Of a stretch of DNA of 64,000 nucleotides, positions 10,083-20,590 are shown in pieces; the stretch's first letter is position 1, and each line of letters opens with the position of its first letter. Made by a program: the position numbers and the translations under genes. This stretch comes from Siphonodentalium dalli. Lineage: Eukaryota > Mollusca > Scaphopoda > Gadilida > Siphonodentaliidae. The notes under the pieces were generated by a model. That model was not told where the DNA came from. It did no database searches and saw only the letters and a program-made list of their open reading frames with translations. The DNA lies in NCBI GenBank assembly GCA_032622095.1, contig CP136063.1:282279426-282343425 (forward strand), written 5' to 3'.

Positions 10083-10805
10083 TTACATGTAAATGTACCA
10101 GGTTGAGGTTGTTTGGTTCATGTTAATGTATTTCTGTACTGATGGTGACACTGGGCTCTTGTTCATGCAAACCCATGCCGATGGTGAGCCGGGCATTGGG
10201 TTTGCATGGACCTGACCCCGCAAGGTGTGGGCTGGGTACAGAATTATATTGACATGGTCTGTGCAACCACAATCGACTGTAACACTGAATTTTTACTTTC
10301 TGAATTTTCCTATACAACGTGGCCGACATTGGCCATGTTGAATTTTGCCTGGGACACCAGATTTTGCTGTGCTTCGATCACTATCGAGGAAGTTACAGGC
10401 GTTATAACTTATTATAAATTAAATCCTAATCTGGATTTGTCCATACTTATATCAATATTATCATATGACACAATTGGACAAAATATTAGACATAGAGGAT
10501 CTCCAATGAGTCCTCTGTTTCTATATATATATATACAAAACTCAAAGGTATTCTTGAAAAGTTTTGTTAATTTCACTATAAACAGAGACAGGTTGAAAAT
10601 TATATTTATCGCATGGACGAGACCAATAGTGATGCCACCAATTACAATACCATAATTGTTGCATGTAACAATATAATGGGAGCAATTTTTAGCTCAAATT
10701 TGAATTGCCATGATAAAATGCTATACACGTTTATCACAACTCTATTTATTTCACAAATTTCATAGCTATTCATTTTTTATTCATGATAAAAGACTAATTC
10801 ATACC
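10083..10805. other. No gene recognised
   Basis: Contains an open stretch at 10206-10655 without codon bias or recognisable motifs, and a short TA-dinucleotide run near 10522. I see nothing else. Confidence 0.4.
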
Positions 10806-10920
10806 CCGGGAGAGCTTTCCGATGAATGGCAACAAGCCATATTTCCGACTAAATCCTGAAAAGTTACCCATAATTCTGGTGTGGTTAAGGAGTCGATTAC
10901 TTAGGGCATTACTGTATGTG
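10806..10920. repeat. Dispersed repeat related to the palindrome at 41491-41601
   Basis: The stretch from GAGCTTTCCGATGAATGGC through GACTAAATCCTGAAAAG to CCATAATTCTG recurs as one arm of the inverted repeat at 41491-41601. Its tail GAGTCGATTA(C/A)TTAG(G/A)GCATT recurs at about 42508-42535. Confidence 0.6.
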
Positions 10921-10959
10921 TGGTGCCAACACATTGTACATGTAATTCATATATATTAA

Positions 10960-11341
10960 CCCTTTACCCAACAAACCGGCCAAATAAAGCTTCAACAGCC
11001 TAAAATATCTTCGGTCTGTCTCAATAGAACCATACACATATGGATATCATTGGAACCGGCTCCTTGACCACATTGTGATAGTTACAGTTATACCCTGTGC
11101 CAATGCATTCTCTTATATATGCGAGTCGACCATAGGTCGCCTCGCATATATAAGAGAATGCATTGGCCTAAAAAAAATCTTTTTTTAACACTTTTTACCA
11201 TTTTTTCTTACATTCTTTAACAATTTTACAATTTTTAATGTGTTAAACCAATGCATTCTCTTATATATGCGAGGCGACCTATGGTCGACTCGCATATATA
11301 AGAGAATGCATTGGCACAGGGCCGTTCTGTTGGGTAAAGGG
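10960..11341. mobile_element. TTAA-type MITE 'A', copy 2
   Basis: 382 bp, opposite orientation to 3679-4059, with TTAA at 10956-10959 and 11342-11345 and the same CCCTTTACCCAACA ends. It contains two inverted hairpin modules at 11099-11167 and 11247-11315. Near-identity to copy 1 indicates recent activity or shared ancestry of both insertions. Confidence 0.88.
11099..11315. repeat. Paired 69-bp hairpin modules inside MITE A copy 2
   Basis: Two inverted hairpins, 11099-11167 (centre CGACCATAGGTCG) and 11247-11315 (starts ACCAAT instead of GCCAAT), are joined by an AT-rich linker containing TTCTTACATTCTTTAACA. Confidence 0.8.
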
Positions 11342-11345
11342 TTAA

Positions 11346-13872
11346 ACATTATAGTATTGTTTACAAAACACAGGTTACTAACATGACAATAACATATGAT
11401 ATTTATGTATGGTATAAGAACAAAGTTTGCTCGCATTTTGTTCAATTGTAAATATGTTTACTCCTGCAGTCCTACTGTTATCTCATTGTTGATATATCTA
11501 TTGTTTAAGAATATATGCAGAAAAGAGAGAAATATACAAATCTTCCATAGGTGTGTATCAATGAAAGAAACAATGGGAAATATTAAATAAAATGCATGTT
11601 GTGGCACAGATGGTTTTCTCATAGGTTAAGATTTTCAGGATAGATAACTCTGCAAAACATACAAAGACAAAATGTTATACCCTACTCACCATCTACATGT
11701 ACTTAAATTACTTAATGATATGGTAAGTGTTGGTGGTGGGTATTGCTGTTAAAATAGTGATATCCATTAAAACCACCATAAACAGAAAGAATATTATATT
11801 ATAGAGGCAAAGATCATATCTTATATATTAATGTTTGAAGGATGTATAATTCTTCAAAACTTAAAAGACAACACTTTCCGCACCAGTTATCAGGTGACTG
11901 CAAACAAACCATATTTTTATGGTAACCTTTTTCAGAATTTTTAAGACAATTTAATATGATACGGGCTGAAATTATTAATGGTGATTACAATTTCACTCTA
12001 TGCCAAATTTCACTTCAATGCAGTTCAATGCCAAATAATAGTAATTGTTCTGGGTCATTTGGAATTTTCTCCAAAATTAATAATTGAGCCGATTCTGCCG
12101 ACACTAATATTAGGCACATGAGACAACATGTAGTGACGATGCATTAAATACATGTATGTCAATGTCTATATACATGCACCTAAGCTTATACCGGTAGTTA
12201 CACTGAAAACCCACCATAGGAATATTCCATAATTATTCCCATTATTAGTATCCTAGCTTGTTGTATAGAGTATAGGAATCCGCTCATTCTCATAGGTAGA
12301 TTATCCAAAATGGTTGATAAACATAGGAGATATAGATTTTTTAAAACTTTTTCCATAAAATTTTGATGATTTTGACTTAGTCTATTTCTAGGGGATTAAT
12401 ACAGTCAATGTTAGCTGCAAATGAATAAGTATGCAAAGAAACGTTTTAAGCGTTTTCAGATGTCTCAAAAAACACTACATACAGCATGCCAATCTTGTTA
12501 TGACTTGATCATATTCTAAGAAGCTTTGAGTCTTACTATAGCTATATACCATGGAAGAATTAGGTTTTCAATACCTAACACATTTTATAAATGTGAAAAT
12601 AGATTATTCTCAATTTTTCTTGATGATCTACAATGTCTCAGAGAATTCACAGCACCTGGTAAGTATACTTTCATTAATCTGTTTAATTTATATGTTGCAC
12701 AAATTCACACTGTCCAATCGGCTCACGGAATACCAGTGTTGTGTTATATGTCGTATATCTATCTACAGACATTGAGTGAAATGTTAACATAGATATGTAC
12801 CGCCTACGCTATATATATTGGTGCATGCCATGTGTGAGGAACTGCCACAGCTAGAGTTAGACCAGATGCTTGTATATTGTATGAGGAGTTGAATAATAGA
12901 ATTAGAGGTTGACGGACGTCTTGTTTAGTCAATCCCTAAAGAACATAACAAGTGTGAACGTCAGAATACCAGTGCTCCACAAGAGAATATCAGCGTTTTT
13001 AAGCGATATAATGGTATCATAATTAGAACTGGACGGCTAAATAACGACACAAAAGACAATGGAAAGGTATATACGATCAATTTTGCATTTATCCAGTGGA
13101 GGGGTCACCTGGTGATGTTCAGTAATTCGACTCTGGGCGATCTGGCATTTGTTTAAAGCAGAAAAATAGGGTGTACAAACTCGTAGGGGGGGGGTCAAAT
13201 TTTGCCCTAATCGGTATTCTAGTGTATTTTGTTTAATTCCTGAGCATAATTTTCGGAATCTTTTATAAAATTCCGACAGCGGAATCTATCGGCAATACAT
13301 GCACATCGAAATAATTGGCGTGTATCAGTTAGAAATACACGAAAATAAATCGAAACGAGGGGTGGTGATCACATAAAATGGCATGGCGAACTACCAGTGC
13401 ATGCCAACGAGGGCTACCAGTGCCAAATTTTCTTTATATGGTAAGTTTTATCGGGTATATGTTGGAGGACGTCTTAGATTCGGTTTAAGCTACCAGGAAT
13501 GTCTCATCCCCTCATCAAATTTGGACACAGTCGATCTAGAATGGTACATGTGTGGGTCTAAGATATGAAAGTTCGAAATTTTAATTACGGCGATATTCAA
13601 CATTGGTTGAACATAAAGTAACAATTTAGTCGTCAAGAGTATAAATTCCTTCCCAAATGGAATATAGTGTCAGACTGACTGGATCCTTTCCCATTTCAGT
13701 TCTATAATTATCATTTAGCTGCATGTCCTCTGTCCACCACCTAAGGCTTTCCATGTTATATGGATCAGAAATTTGAATAAGGAGTGTTTTGTTACACGGT
13801 ATCATTAAAATAAATTCTAATAAACAAAAACCTGCCTCCCTCATCTGAAAAATTTGAAATAAATAATAACAG
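11346..13872. other. 2.5 kb without a recognised gene
   Basis: AT-rich sequence. Short ORFs at 12526-12792 and 13383-13568 overlap other-frame ORFs and have no recognisable motif. Small G runs occur near 13185. No terminal repeats or splice-supported exons were identified. Confidence 0.45.
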
Positions 13873-13876
13873 ATAC

Positions 13877-14331
13877 CTATGGGAAGCCAAATTGACATTT
13901 AATAAATAATTGAGCTTAAGCGCAATAAGGAATCCCTTATTGCGCTTAAGCGCAATAAGGGAAGATCTAATTGCGCTTAAGCGCAATAAGGAATCTCTTA
14001 TTGCGCAAGGAATCTCTTATTGCGCTTAAGCGCAATAAGGAATCCCTTATTGCGCTTAAGTGCAATAAGGGAAGATCTAATTGCGCTTAAGCGCAATAAG
14101 GAATCTCTTATTGCGCAAGGAATCTCTTATTGCGCTTAAGCGCAATAAGGAATCCCTTATTGCGCTTAAGTGCAATAAGGGAAGATCTAATTGCGCTTAA
14201 GCGCAATAAGAATATTCCTTATTGCGCTTAAGCGCAATAATAAGATTCCTTATTGCGCTTAAGCGCAATAAGAGATTCCTTATTGCGCTTAAGCTCAATT
14301 ATTTATTAAATGTCAATTTGGCTTCCCATAG
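13877..14331. mobile_element. Palindromic element built from a CTTAAG-centred satellite
   Basis: 455 bp. The outer inverted repeats start CTATGGGAAGCCAAATTGAC, continue through ATTTAATAAATAATTGAG, and are flanked by ATAC on both sides (13873-13876 and 14332-14335). The interior is an array of a self-complementary unit TTGCGCTTAAGCGCAA joined by TAAGGAATCCCTTA- or TAAGGGAAGATCTAA-type spacers, in at least ten repeats. No coding potential. A four-base target duplication with long inverted repeats suggests a foldback or MITE-like element. The superfamily is unknown. Confidence 0.7.
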
Positions 14332-14441
14332 ATACCTGCCTCCCTTATCACTTTTGAAAAAAAAAAAATCTCTGAGAAACAAACACCTTTTTTTATTTGG
14401 CCTTATATTGCTTCCCAACCCAAGAAGCAAGTTGTTACGAA

Positions 14442-14612
14442 ATTTGGGACAGTTCCTAAGTTGTTCGTGTGGACGTCCACAAAGCTTAATCCATCGCATA
14501 CACTTCTCCACGTCTGTTTTCGGCTTCACAAAAGGCACAAAGGTAATGTCCGGAATCAGGAGTTGATATCGCGAGTCGTTTTACATTGTCCATAGCTACA
14601 CTTTTTCGCCAT
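14442..14612 (-). pseudogene. THAP-type zinc finger remnant
   Basis: From the ATG at 14612 on the minus strand the frame reads MAKKCSYGQCKTTRDINS, with the first Cys pair (C-x4-C) of a THAP domain. A stop follows. One frame over, the sequence continues with FVKPKTDVEKC, CMRWIKLC and GRPHEQL, matching the Trp-containing middle of THAP DNA-binding domains. The C-x2-H partner was not found. THAP domains occur in P-element-type transposases and host regulators; this copy is broken by a frameshift near 14559. Confidence 0.5.
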
Positions 14613-14844
14613 CTTTGTTGAGAAAATAAAAGAATCCCACATCTTTGAAATGATATCTGCTATCTTTTATACAAAACAAAATCAAAGCGACATTGAGTAA
14701 GCCGGTAAAATAAGTTTGTTTGTCTAACCGCGGCTTAGCAGAAGCCAGCGCAGCTCCAGGCTCAATAATGCAATTATCTCATTGGCTCATACAGCTAATT
14801 ACGGTAGGGTCAATTGTCCATCCAAACAATTCCATTCCATCTCT

Positions 14845-15056
14845 TAACACTTTCAGTGCCAGGTCCGATTTTTGTATCAACCCATATACCCTGTGCCAAT
14901 GCATTCTCTTATATATGCGAGTCGACCATAGGTCGCCTCGCATAATTATATAAGAGAATGCATTGGCCTAACAATTTTTCTTCATTTGTTATTATTTTTT
15001 ACAATTTTAATAACTTTTTCTTATATTCTTTAACAGACTTATTTTGTAGGTTTAGT
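14845..15056. mobile_element. TTAA-type MITE 'B', left end with inserted hairpin module
   Basis: After TTAA (14845-14848) comes CACTTTCAGTGCCAGG, then a GATTTTTGTATCAACCCA segment, which matches the terminal repeat of the palindromic element at 60785-60964. In place of that element's interior there is CCCTGTG and a hairpin module at 14895-14967 (with a 4-base AATT insertion in one arm), followed by the TTTTTCTTATATTCTTTAACA linker of MITE A. A right terminal repeat is not clear; a weak TTTAGTGCCAGGGAA lies near 15050. Confidence 0.55.
14895..14967. repeat. Hairpin module, copy in MITE B context
   Basis: Same GCCAATGCATTCTC...GCATTGGC palindrome as in MITE A, 73 bp because of an internal AATT. 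Confidence 0.8.
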
Positions 15057-15346
15057 GCCAGGGAATCTTACGTTTTTCATGGGCATCAAAATTATTACTA
15101 TGAATACTTGGTGATAGTTTTGAGTTAAAACATGCCCCTAAGGTTTTATCCAGTTTGTTTTTAAATTCACTATAGCATGCTTAAGCATACCCAAAAAAAA
15201 TTCAACCCAAAAAAGTCTAAAAAAAAAACTAGAAGGTTTGCTGTTGACATTTTGCCGCACATTTTGAATGATTGATGCTTACATTGCTTAGTGTCCTAGT
15301 TTTTGAGCTGTAGACATTATTTTCATTTCCCGTTCAGTCTTCAAAA
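15057..15346. other. No gene recognised
   Basis: AT-rich, with A runs near 15195-15230; no feature identified. Confidence 0.4.
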
Positions 15347-15994
15347 TGTCAGCAGGCAGAAAACAAGATCCAATTGGACCTTTTTTAAAAGGATAGAAAC
15401 TAATAGTGGGAAAGGATTCAAAGCTAAATGTAAAGCTTGTGACTTGGAAATTCAACGACTTGTTTCTAGAATGAAAGCTCATAGGGAGAAGAAGTGTGCT
15501 GTTACTGATAGAGCACAACCAGAAGATGATGATAATTGTGAGCAGCTGCATAGTGACACGTACTGTTATTGCTTCATGTAGTTTGAATAAAAAAGAACCT
15601 GACCCGAGTCTATCATCTACTAGTGCTGTCACAACACCATGTAAGAGGACTAACACCAGTAATTCACAAAGTACTTCTACACCGAAGCAAAGAAAGCTAC
15701 AAGCAGAAAGTTTACCTCGTTTAGGATTTGTTGTGAAGACAACTACAACTGACAAGGAGCACCTCGATGAAGAAGTAGCCAGAATGATCTTTGCCATCAA
15801 CTCCCCATTCCGGCTGATTGAACATCCTCAGTTCAAAAGAACGATTAGCATGTTGAGGCCTGGATATAGTACACCTTCTCGTAAGGATGTTGCTGACATG
15901 TTCCTACCAGTTGTGTATGATAAAGTGAAATCGGAATGTGCTTACGAGCTGAATGGTAAACATGTTTGTTTATCCCTAGATGGCTGGTCAAATG

Positions 15995-16435
15995 TGACCC
16001 ACATATCAAATCCAGTCGTAAGTCGGGATTTTTTTACCCTGTGCCAATGCATTCTCTTATATATGCGAGTCGACCATAGGTCGCCTCGCATATATAAGAG
16101 AATGCATTGGCCTAACAATTTTTTACAATTTAAATTATTTTTTCTTGTATTCTTTAATAATTTTATAATTTCATCAATACAGAGCCCCAGACAAACATGA
16201 GCAGACGACACTCTTCTATATGCTTCTATATATGTGTGGGGCTCCCTGCAGGGTAATGGATGTTTTTTATTTTATGTCCTAAAAATTGTAAGAAACATTT
16301 ATTTAAAAAATTGTTAGGCCAATGCATTCTCTTATATATGCGAGGCGACCTATGGTCGACTCGCATATATAAGAGAATACATTGGCACAGGTTAAAAAAA
16401 TCCCGACTTACGACTGGATTTGATATGGCGGGTCA
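15995..16435. mobile_element. Inverted-repeat element inserted in hAT pseudogene 1, carrying hairpin modules
   Basis: 441 bp. Terminal inverted repeats of about 41 bp start TGACCC(A/G)CATATCAAATCC (right arm slightly diverged) and end near GTCGGGATTTTTTTA. The flanks CAAATG (15989-15994) and CACATG (16436-16441) are an imperfect target duplication; removing the element restores contiguous hAT codons (GWSN then VHNEP). Inside lie two inverted hairpin modules (16043-16111 and 16318-16386) bounded by CCCTGTG/CACAGG, plus a GAGCCCCA...TGGGGCTC hairpin at about 16184-16247. Confidence 0.75.
16043..16386. repeat. Paired hairpin modules inside the 15995-16435 element
   Basis: Hairpins at 16043-16111 and 16318-16386, nearly identical to those of MITE A, linked by sequence containing CCTAACAATTTTTTACAA, which resembles MITE A's linker. 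Confidence 0.8.
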
Positions 16436-16782
16436 CACATGTTCACAATGAGCCAATCATCTGTGCAACTGTTACTACAGACACTGGGATGCTTTATCTG
16501 GTGGACACTATCGATACATATTTGGCAGACTTGGCAATTGGAGCAATTAAGAAGGCTAAAGAGGAATTCGGTTGCACTGTAAAAAGTGTTGTGACTGATA
16601 ATGCAGCAAATGTAGCATAAATGTGTCGCCTGTTGCGAGAGAGTGAGACAGAAGACATCGCATCACATATGGCTGTTCGTCTCATCTTCTCAATCTTCTG
16701 GCTCACTATCTTGAGATACCTGATGTAACTGAACATATTCTGCTAGGTTATTAAATACTTCAGAAACAACCACATTGCGTCA

Positions 16783-17540
16783 AGGTCAAGGAGGGCAACC
16801 CCACCAAAGCCACATGTATTCTGTGTCATATTTTGGTTTCGAGAGGAGGAAGCTCTGCCAAAAATTTCACAAATTCCACCCTCAAGAGTCACATGCAAAA
16901 TAACCACGCATTGAAATTAAAGGAATTCGAGGATGAACAGAAACTAGCAGATATTAAAAAAAAGAATATGAAACAAAAAGAAAGATTAAGTTAAACCACA
17001 AGTAAAAAATGTGTCCACCAGTTATCAATTTCAGAGATGATTGAGAAAACTACTCCCTGGGCAATTCAAAATCCTAGAACTGTTAGTGTCAACAGAAAGC
17101 TCACGAAACGGTTGTGCTAGATAACCAGCCATTTTCAGTTGTGCAGGATGATGGATTCCAAAAGAATAATGGAAGAAGTAAAAAACAAACTGAAATCAAT
17201 CGATATCTGGACATCTAATCATGGTTCTCACACCCTTATGTCACTCACTGGGCATTGGATTTCAACAGACTTCCTACTAAAATCATGTGTTCTATAAGCT
17301 TCATTTGTGGGGCATCATACAGGGGAAGCTAGTGTGGGGGAAATTGCTAGAATCGCCAAGCTATGGGACCTCAACAGCAAACAAATCATCACAATTTTGC
17401 ATGATAACGTCGTCAATGTTATCTGTTGTTTAGACTTGATGGGTTTGAACAATCAGGGGTGCATAACACACAGGTGGTTTGTGATCACAGACTCAGATTC
17501 ATCAACATCGTTTAAAGTGATAGTTCTGAGATATTTCTGA
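16783..17540 (+). pseudogene. hAT transposase pseudogene 2 (ZBED-like)
   Basis: A BED finger is readable from about 16783 (KATCILCHILVSRGG, then STLKSHMQNNHA: C-x2-C followed by the His/Cys end). Later blocks are in other frames: DNQPFSVVQDDGFQ near 17105-17150, then SIDIWTSNHGSHTLMSLTG and HWIS near 17200-17260, then VGHHTGEASVGEIARIAKLW (17304-17365) and ITILHDNVVNVI. These match the ZBED1/4-like hAT transposase order. Four or more frame breaks are present. It belongs to a different hAT group from pseudogene 1, to which it is joined end to end. Confidence 0.7.
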
Positions 17541-17801
17541 TAAATTAATTTAAAGTTTCACCTATATAATTTAAAGAGGAACGTCCTTATATTATCTTCA
17601 CAAATACATATTTATGGATAAGAATTACAACTCATTTATAAATATAGAATAATCTGATTTATATACAGTGTCGGTTTGTTGCTTTTGAATTCATTTACTG
17701 ATAACATTTATGATGGGAATTATACATATTTATTCATATAAATTTGGTTAATATACATATGTTAGAATAAATATGAACTCATCTTCTTGTGAATACACCC
17801 T
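17541..17801. other. No gene recognised
   Basis: AT-rich spacer with short TTTATA-type stretches only. Confidence 0.4.
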
Positions 17802-18170
17802 TTGCACTACGGACTGAGTCGAGGGGAAATTCTCAAACGTGAAGTACACTCGGCCATATTACCCCTCGGGCCCAGCCTGTCACACCATATTCGACGACTG
17901 TTTTGGGCGGTCAACCCCTCATATTGGGACCATATATCAAAGTTGAGTGCTTTTGTGTGGGTGAATGGCTTGGATCCGATATTGTTTTTCGACTGGGCTG
18001 ATCATATGCACCTATATAACAGAAGGAATCAAGGATTCGCGCCCATATTCAGTGCCTCCTGCACATTTTTTGAGACTGTTAATTACAGATTATATGCCTA
18101 CAACGTCAGCCAGGGAGAGTATCAGTACCTGGATGGAACGTGGGTGCGGTATGGGTCGTATCGTCACTAA
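17802..18170 (+). CDS. Unidentified exon-like ORF, aromatic-rich, about 122 codons
   Basis: Open from a non-ATG codon at 17802 to TAA at 18168-18170, five bases before a consensus donor (CAG|GTGAGT at 18174-18175). The translation is dense in Trp, Tyr, Phe and His: ILPLGPSLSHHIRRLFW near residue 19, SAFVWVNGLDPILFFDW near residue 48 and YRLYAYNVSQGEYQYLDG near residue 93. Its composition looks like a real folded domain rather than random sequence. I do not recognise the family with confidence; it may be part of a repeated mollusc ORF or of a mobile element. Stop and donor are incompatible in this frame, so either the donor is not used or a small indel has occurred. Confidence 0.4.
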   Translation: MHYGLSRGEILKREVHSAILPLGPSLSHHIRRLFWAVNPSYWDHISKLSAFVWVNGLDPILFFDWADHMHLYNRRNQGFAPIFSASCTFFETVNYRLYAYNVSQGEYQYLDGTWVRYGSYRH

Positions 18171-18496
18171 TCAGGTGAGTTCTTATTGAAGTGTTTCATT
18201 CCCCATACATCTTCATTACATTTGTGTCGTACTTTTCACTAAATTGTCGTACAAAGATCTTAACAAAATCGCTTTGTTAATAATCCCCGACGGTCCCCTT
18301 TAAGCATATGATTTTTCCGAGTAAAACATGTGCAAGCTCACGTGACTCAAGACATAACACGGAATAAATCGTGGAGATGTTTTCTAAAATTGCTAACATT
18401 ACGGGAAGCTGGGAGATGATGGAATTCAAATATATTAGAAGTTCCGCTATCTGTTTATATTCATAATATTGGACTTGCAGTGAAAACGAACAAAGG

Positions 18497-19468
18497 ATGG
18501 CCACTTCCAATGATCATGGTATCGAATTACCATCTGCGATGGTATGGACACACTCAACAACAAGCCTCATAGAATCCAAAGACGCTCAGAGAATTGCTGA
18601 GCTGACAAAGATGGAAAGAGGGTCGGATATATCAAAGCTCGTAAATCATGCATCTGACCGAAATACGAAAGCTGTAAAGAAAGCACCAAAAAACATTAAG
18701 AAATTAAAACCAAATGGGAAATCAGTACACATATGCAGCATGTGGCGGAAAATGGTGTGAAAGACCTTGGGATGTGGAATTCTGCATTGAAAAATATCAG
18801 CTTGACCTTATTTTGTGGGGAAGCTTATTCGATTGAACGTAAGTTACAAAAAGATATGAAAGTCCAAATAAATTTTTTTGTCAAAGACAGAAATATGAAA
18901 TATGTATCTATAAATATATATAATAATGGAACTACTAGTTCAAGGCTTAAACAATTGTGTCCAATAGAACGACAAATACTCACAGAAATATATAAGGACA
19001 TCACTGGTGAAATCCACCAACCGAAGTTGAAGCCTCACATTGGATAGTGACAAATTTCAACGCAATTACGACGCATTGAAACGGAAATACTACAACAAGG
19101 AAGAAAACAGACCCAACAAATGGATCGACTGGATTGAAGATTTGGATGAAAATGGAGTAGATGTCACTGCGGAAGTAATCAAAATACCTCGGTCAAAAAC
19201 GACGAAAGTGACGCTACACATACATATGACGAAATGCAAGATAATGATCCAAGGATCGAAAAAGAATGTAGCTTGGTGGAACTCAGATGAACTGCCAGAA
19301 CTGTGTAATTTGGAGTTTGGAATAGAAGCAGAGCAGGAGCTGAAATCACTTCAATCAATGCTTAGCGAAGTTATGACAAAAAAGGACGTGGAACCACAAC
19401 AACTTACTATTACAAGCACTCCACGTAAACCCACCGAGTTGGTTTCAAAACCAAAACACCCCAAGTAA
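18497..19468 (+). pseudogene. Non-LTR retrotransposon ORF1-like region, broken
   Basis: Three consecutive open segments in different frames: 18497-18760 (begins MATSNDHGIEL, Lys-rich), 18733-19047 and 19040-19468. The last has KKNVAWWNSDELPELCNLEF and an acidic coiled tail ending in TAA at 19466-19468. The short overlaps (28 and 8 bases) are as expected if one ORF acquired two frameshifts. It precedes a LINE reverse transcriptase on the same strand, so ORF1 is the natural reading, but no RRM or CCHC motif is clear. Between 18721 and 18800 another frame shows a Cys-rich stretch (YAACGGKWCERPW) that I cannot classify. Confidence 0.4.
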
Positions 19469-19620
19469 AAAGCGGCCATAATAGGATGTTCATTCGAGAG
19501 GCAGAAATCAAAGATCATCAGACCACCACTATAATGACAGAAGAATGCACGAAGAAGACACCGCAGAAAACAATTGACGATCTTAAATTGGAAAAAGAAG
19601 AACGGGAGCAGTGGATCGTT

Positions 19621-19837
19621 ATAAACATTGGGTTAAATTAGAGGATCCAGTCTGGAAAGAGTTTGATACACTCAGGAATAAAGTGTCTATTACTTTCTCT
19701 CTCCTTTTTCAACTTCTTTAGACACTTTATTCCTGAGTGTATCAAACTCTTTCCAGACTGGATCCTCTAATTTAACCCAATGTTTATATATCCGTTTATT
19801 ACTTTCTCTCTCCTTTTTCAACTTCTTTAAACGGATA
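19621..19837. repeat. 68-bp perfect snapback with a duplicated 33-base loop
   Basis: 19621-19688 and 19720-19787 are exact reverse complements. The loop (ATTACTTTCTCTCTCC... to ACTTCTTT) recurs at about 19798-19829, where it is flanked by a short inverted TCCGTTT/AAACGGA. The plus-strand arm encodes HWVKLEDPVWKEFDTLRNKV, resembling the LINE segment ahead of the reverse transcriptase; the same peptide reads on the minus strand, with its natural continuation, across 19690-19838. Confidence 0.9.
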
Positions 19838-20161
19838 ATGAAAGTGGACAAATCAGTAGACATAACAGATATTATACCAAGAACGACAGTACATGACACG
19901 AAAGGAAATAGCATGGAAACATCGAAAAATGAAGCTTCGATAGAGATGGAGGAATTACGGGTAAATGATACACAAAGAAAACAAACAGAGACCGAGTTAA
20001 ATGGGACAAATATACAAGAAGACCAGGCATCCAATATTGAGGAGGAAATAGAATATGAAGTGTCCGTTAAAAATCGATTCAAAACATTTGAAGACATTGG
20101 CAACACACATAAAATGGGGACTAGCCATACTGTTTCGGAAGATGGTATTCTGACCTACTGA
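19838..20161 (+). pseudogene. Acidic LINE-associated ORF segment, unidentified
   Basis: About 107 codons, rich in Glu, Thr and Asn (NEASIEMEELRVNDTQRKQ), directly after the snapback and upstream of the reverse transcriptase. No domain is recognised. Its place and composition fit a linker of the same broken element. Low confidence that it was ever translated from this ATG. Confidence 0.3.
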
Positions 20162-20264
20162 GGAAAGAACTGGCTGACATGGATTATGGAAGACTAGAAG
20201 ATGTTCCTACTAACACACATCGCCTACTGAATACTGATAGGAGACTCAGTCCTAGGTGTAATCA

Positions 20265-20590
20265 ATACAAATCTACAAATCTAAAGACCCAACAATTCTA
20301 AGTAACTATAGGCCAGTAGCTGTGCTACCCATTTTCTAAAAAATTCTTGAAAAAACTGATGTACAACAGAATGGATAAATACCTTACAAAATACAATATT
20401 CTATATAGTAGCCAATATGGCTTCAGAAAAAATCACTCAACTATTCTTGCTTTAACTGATTTATTAGAAAAAATTAACTAGAGCTTTAGATAAAAAAGAA
20501 CACACCATTGGAGTATTTTTAGATTTATCCAAGGCATTTGACACAATAAACCACAATATAATGATTAATAAACTTGAACACTATGGCTGT

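Larger units (their letters stand above)
15347..16770 (+). pseudogene. hAT transposase pseudogene 1 (BED finger + DUF659 type), interrupted
   Basis: Begins near ATG 15347. A BED zinc finger spans about 15380-15500 (CKACDLEIQRLVSRMKAH, then the last Cys). A Ser/Thr-rich linker and LGFVVKTTTTDKEHLDEEVA follow, then a DUF659-like stretch (about 15770-15990: LRPGYSTPSRKDVADMF, CLSLDGWSN). A 441-bp element at 15995-16435 splits the codons. Reading resumes with NEPIICATVTTDTGM and VVTDNAANVA. After TAA at about 16618 another frame shows CSSHLLNLLAHYLEIPDVTE, the catalytic hAT block. hAT transposases excise elements with 8-bp target duplications. Two or more frameshifts and the insertion make it a pseudogene. 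Confidence 0.75.

Noticed and set aside
10206-10655. 150-codon open frame
   Set aside because: No motif, no splice support, codon use like random AT-rich sequence; lies between MITEs.
13877-14331. CRISPR-like array
   Set aside because: Units are contiguous palindromes without unique spacers, in a eukaryotic transposon-rich context.
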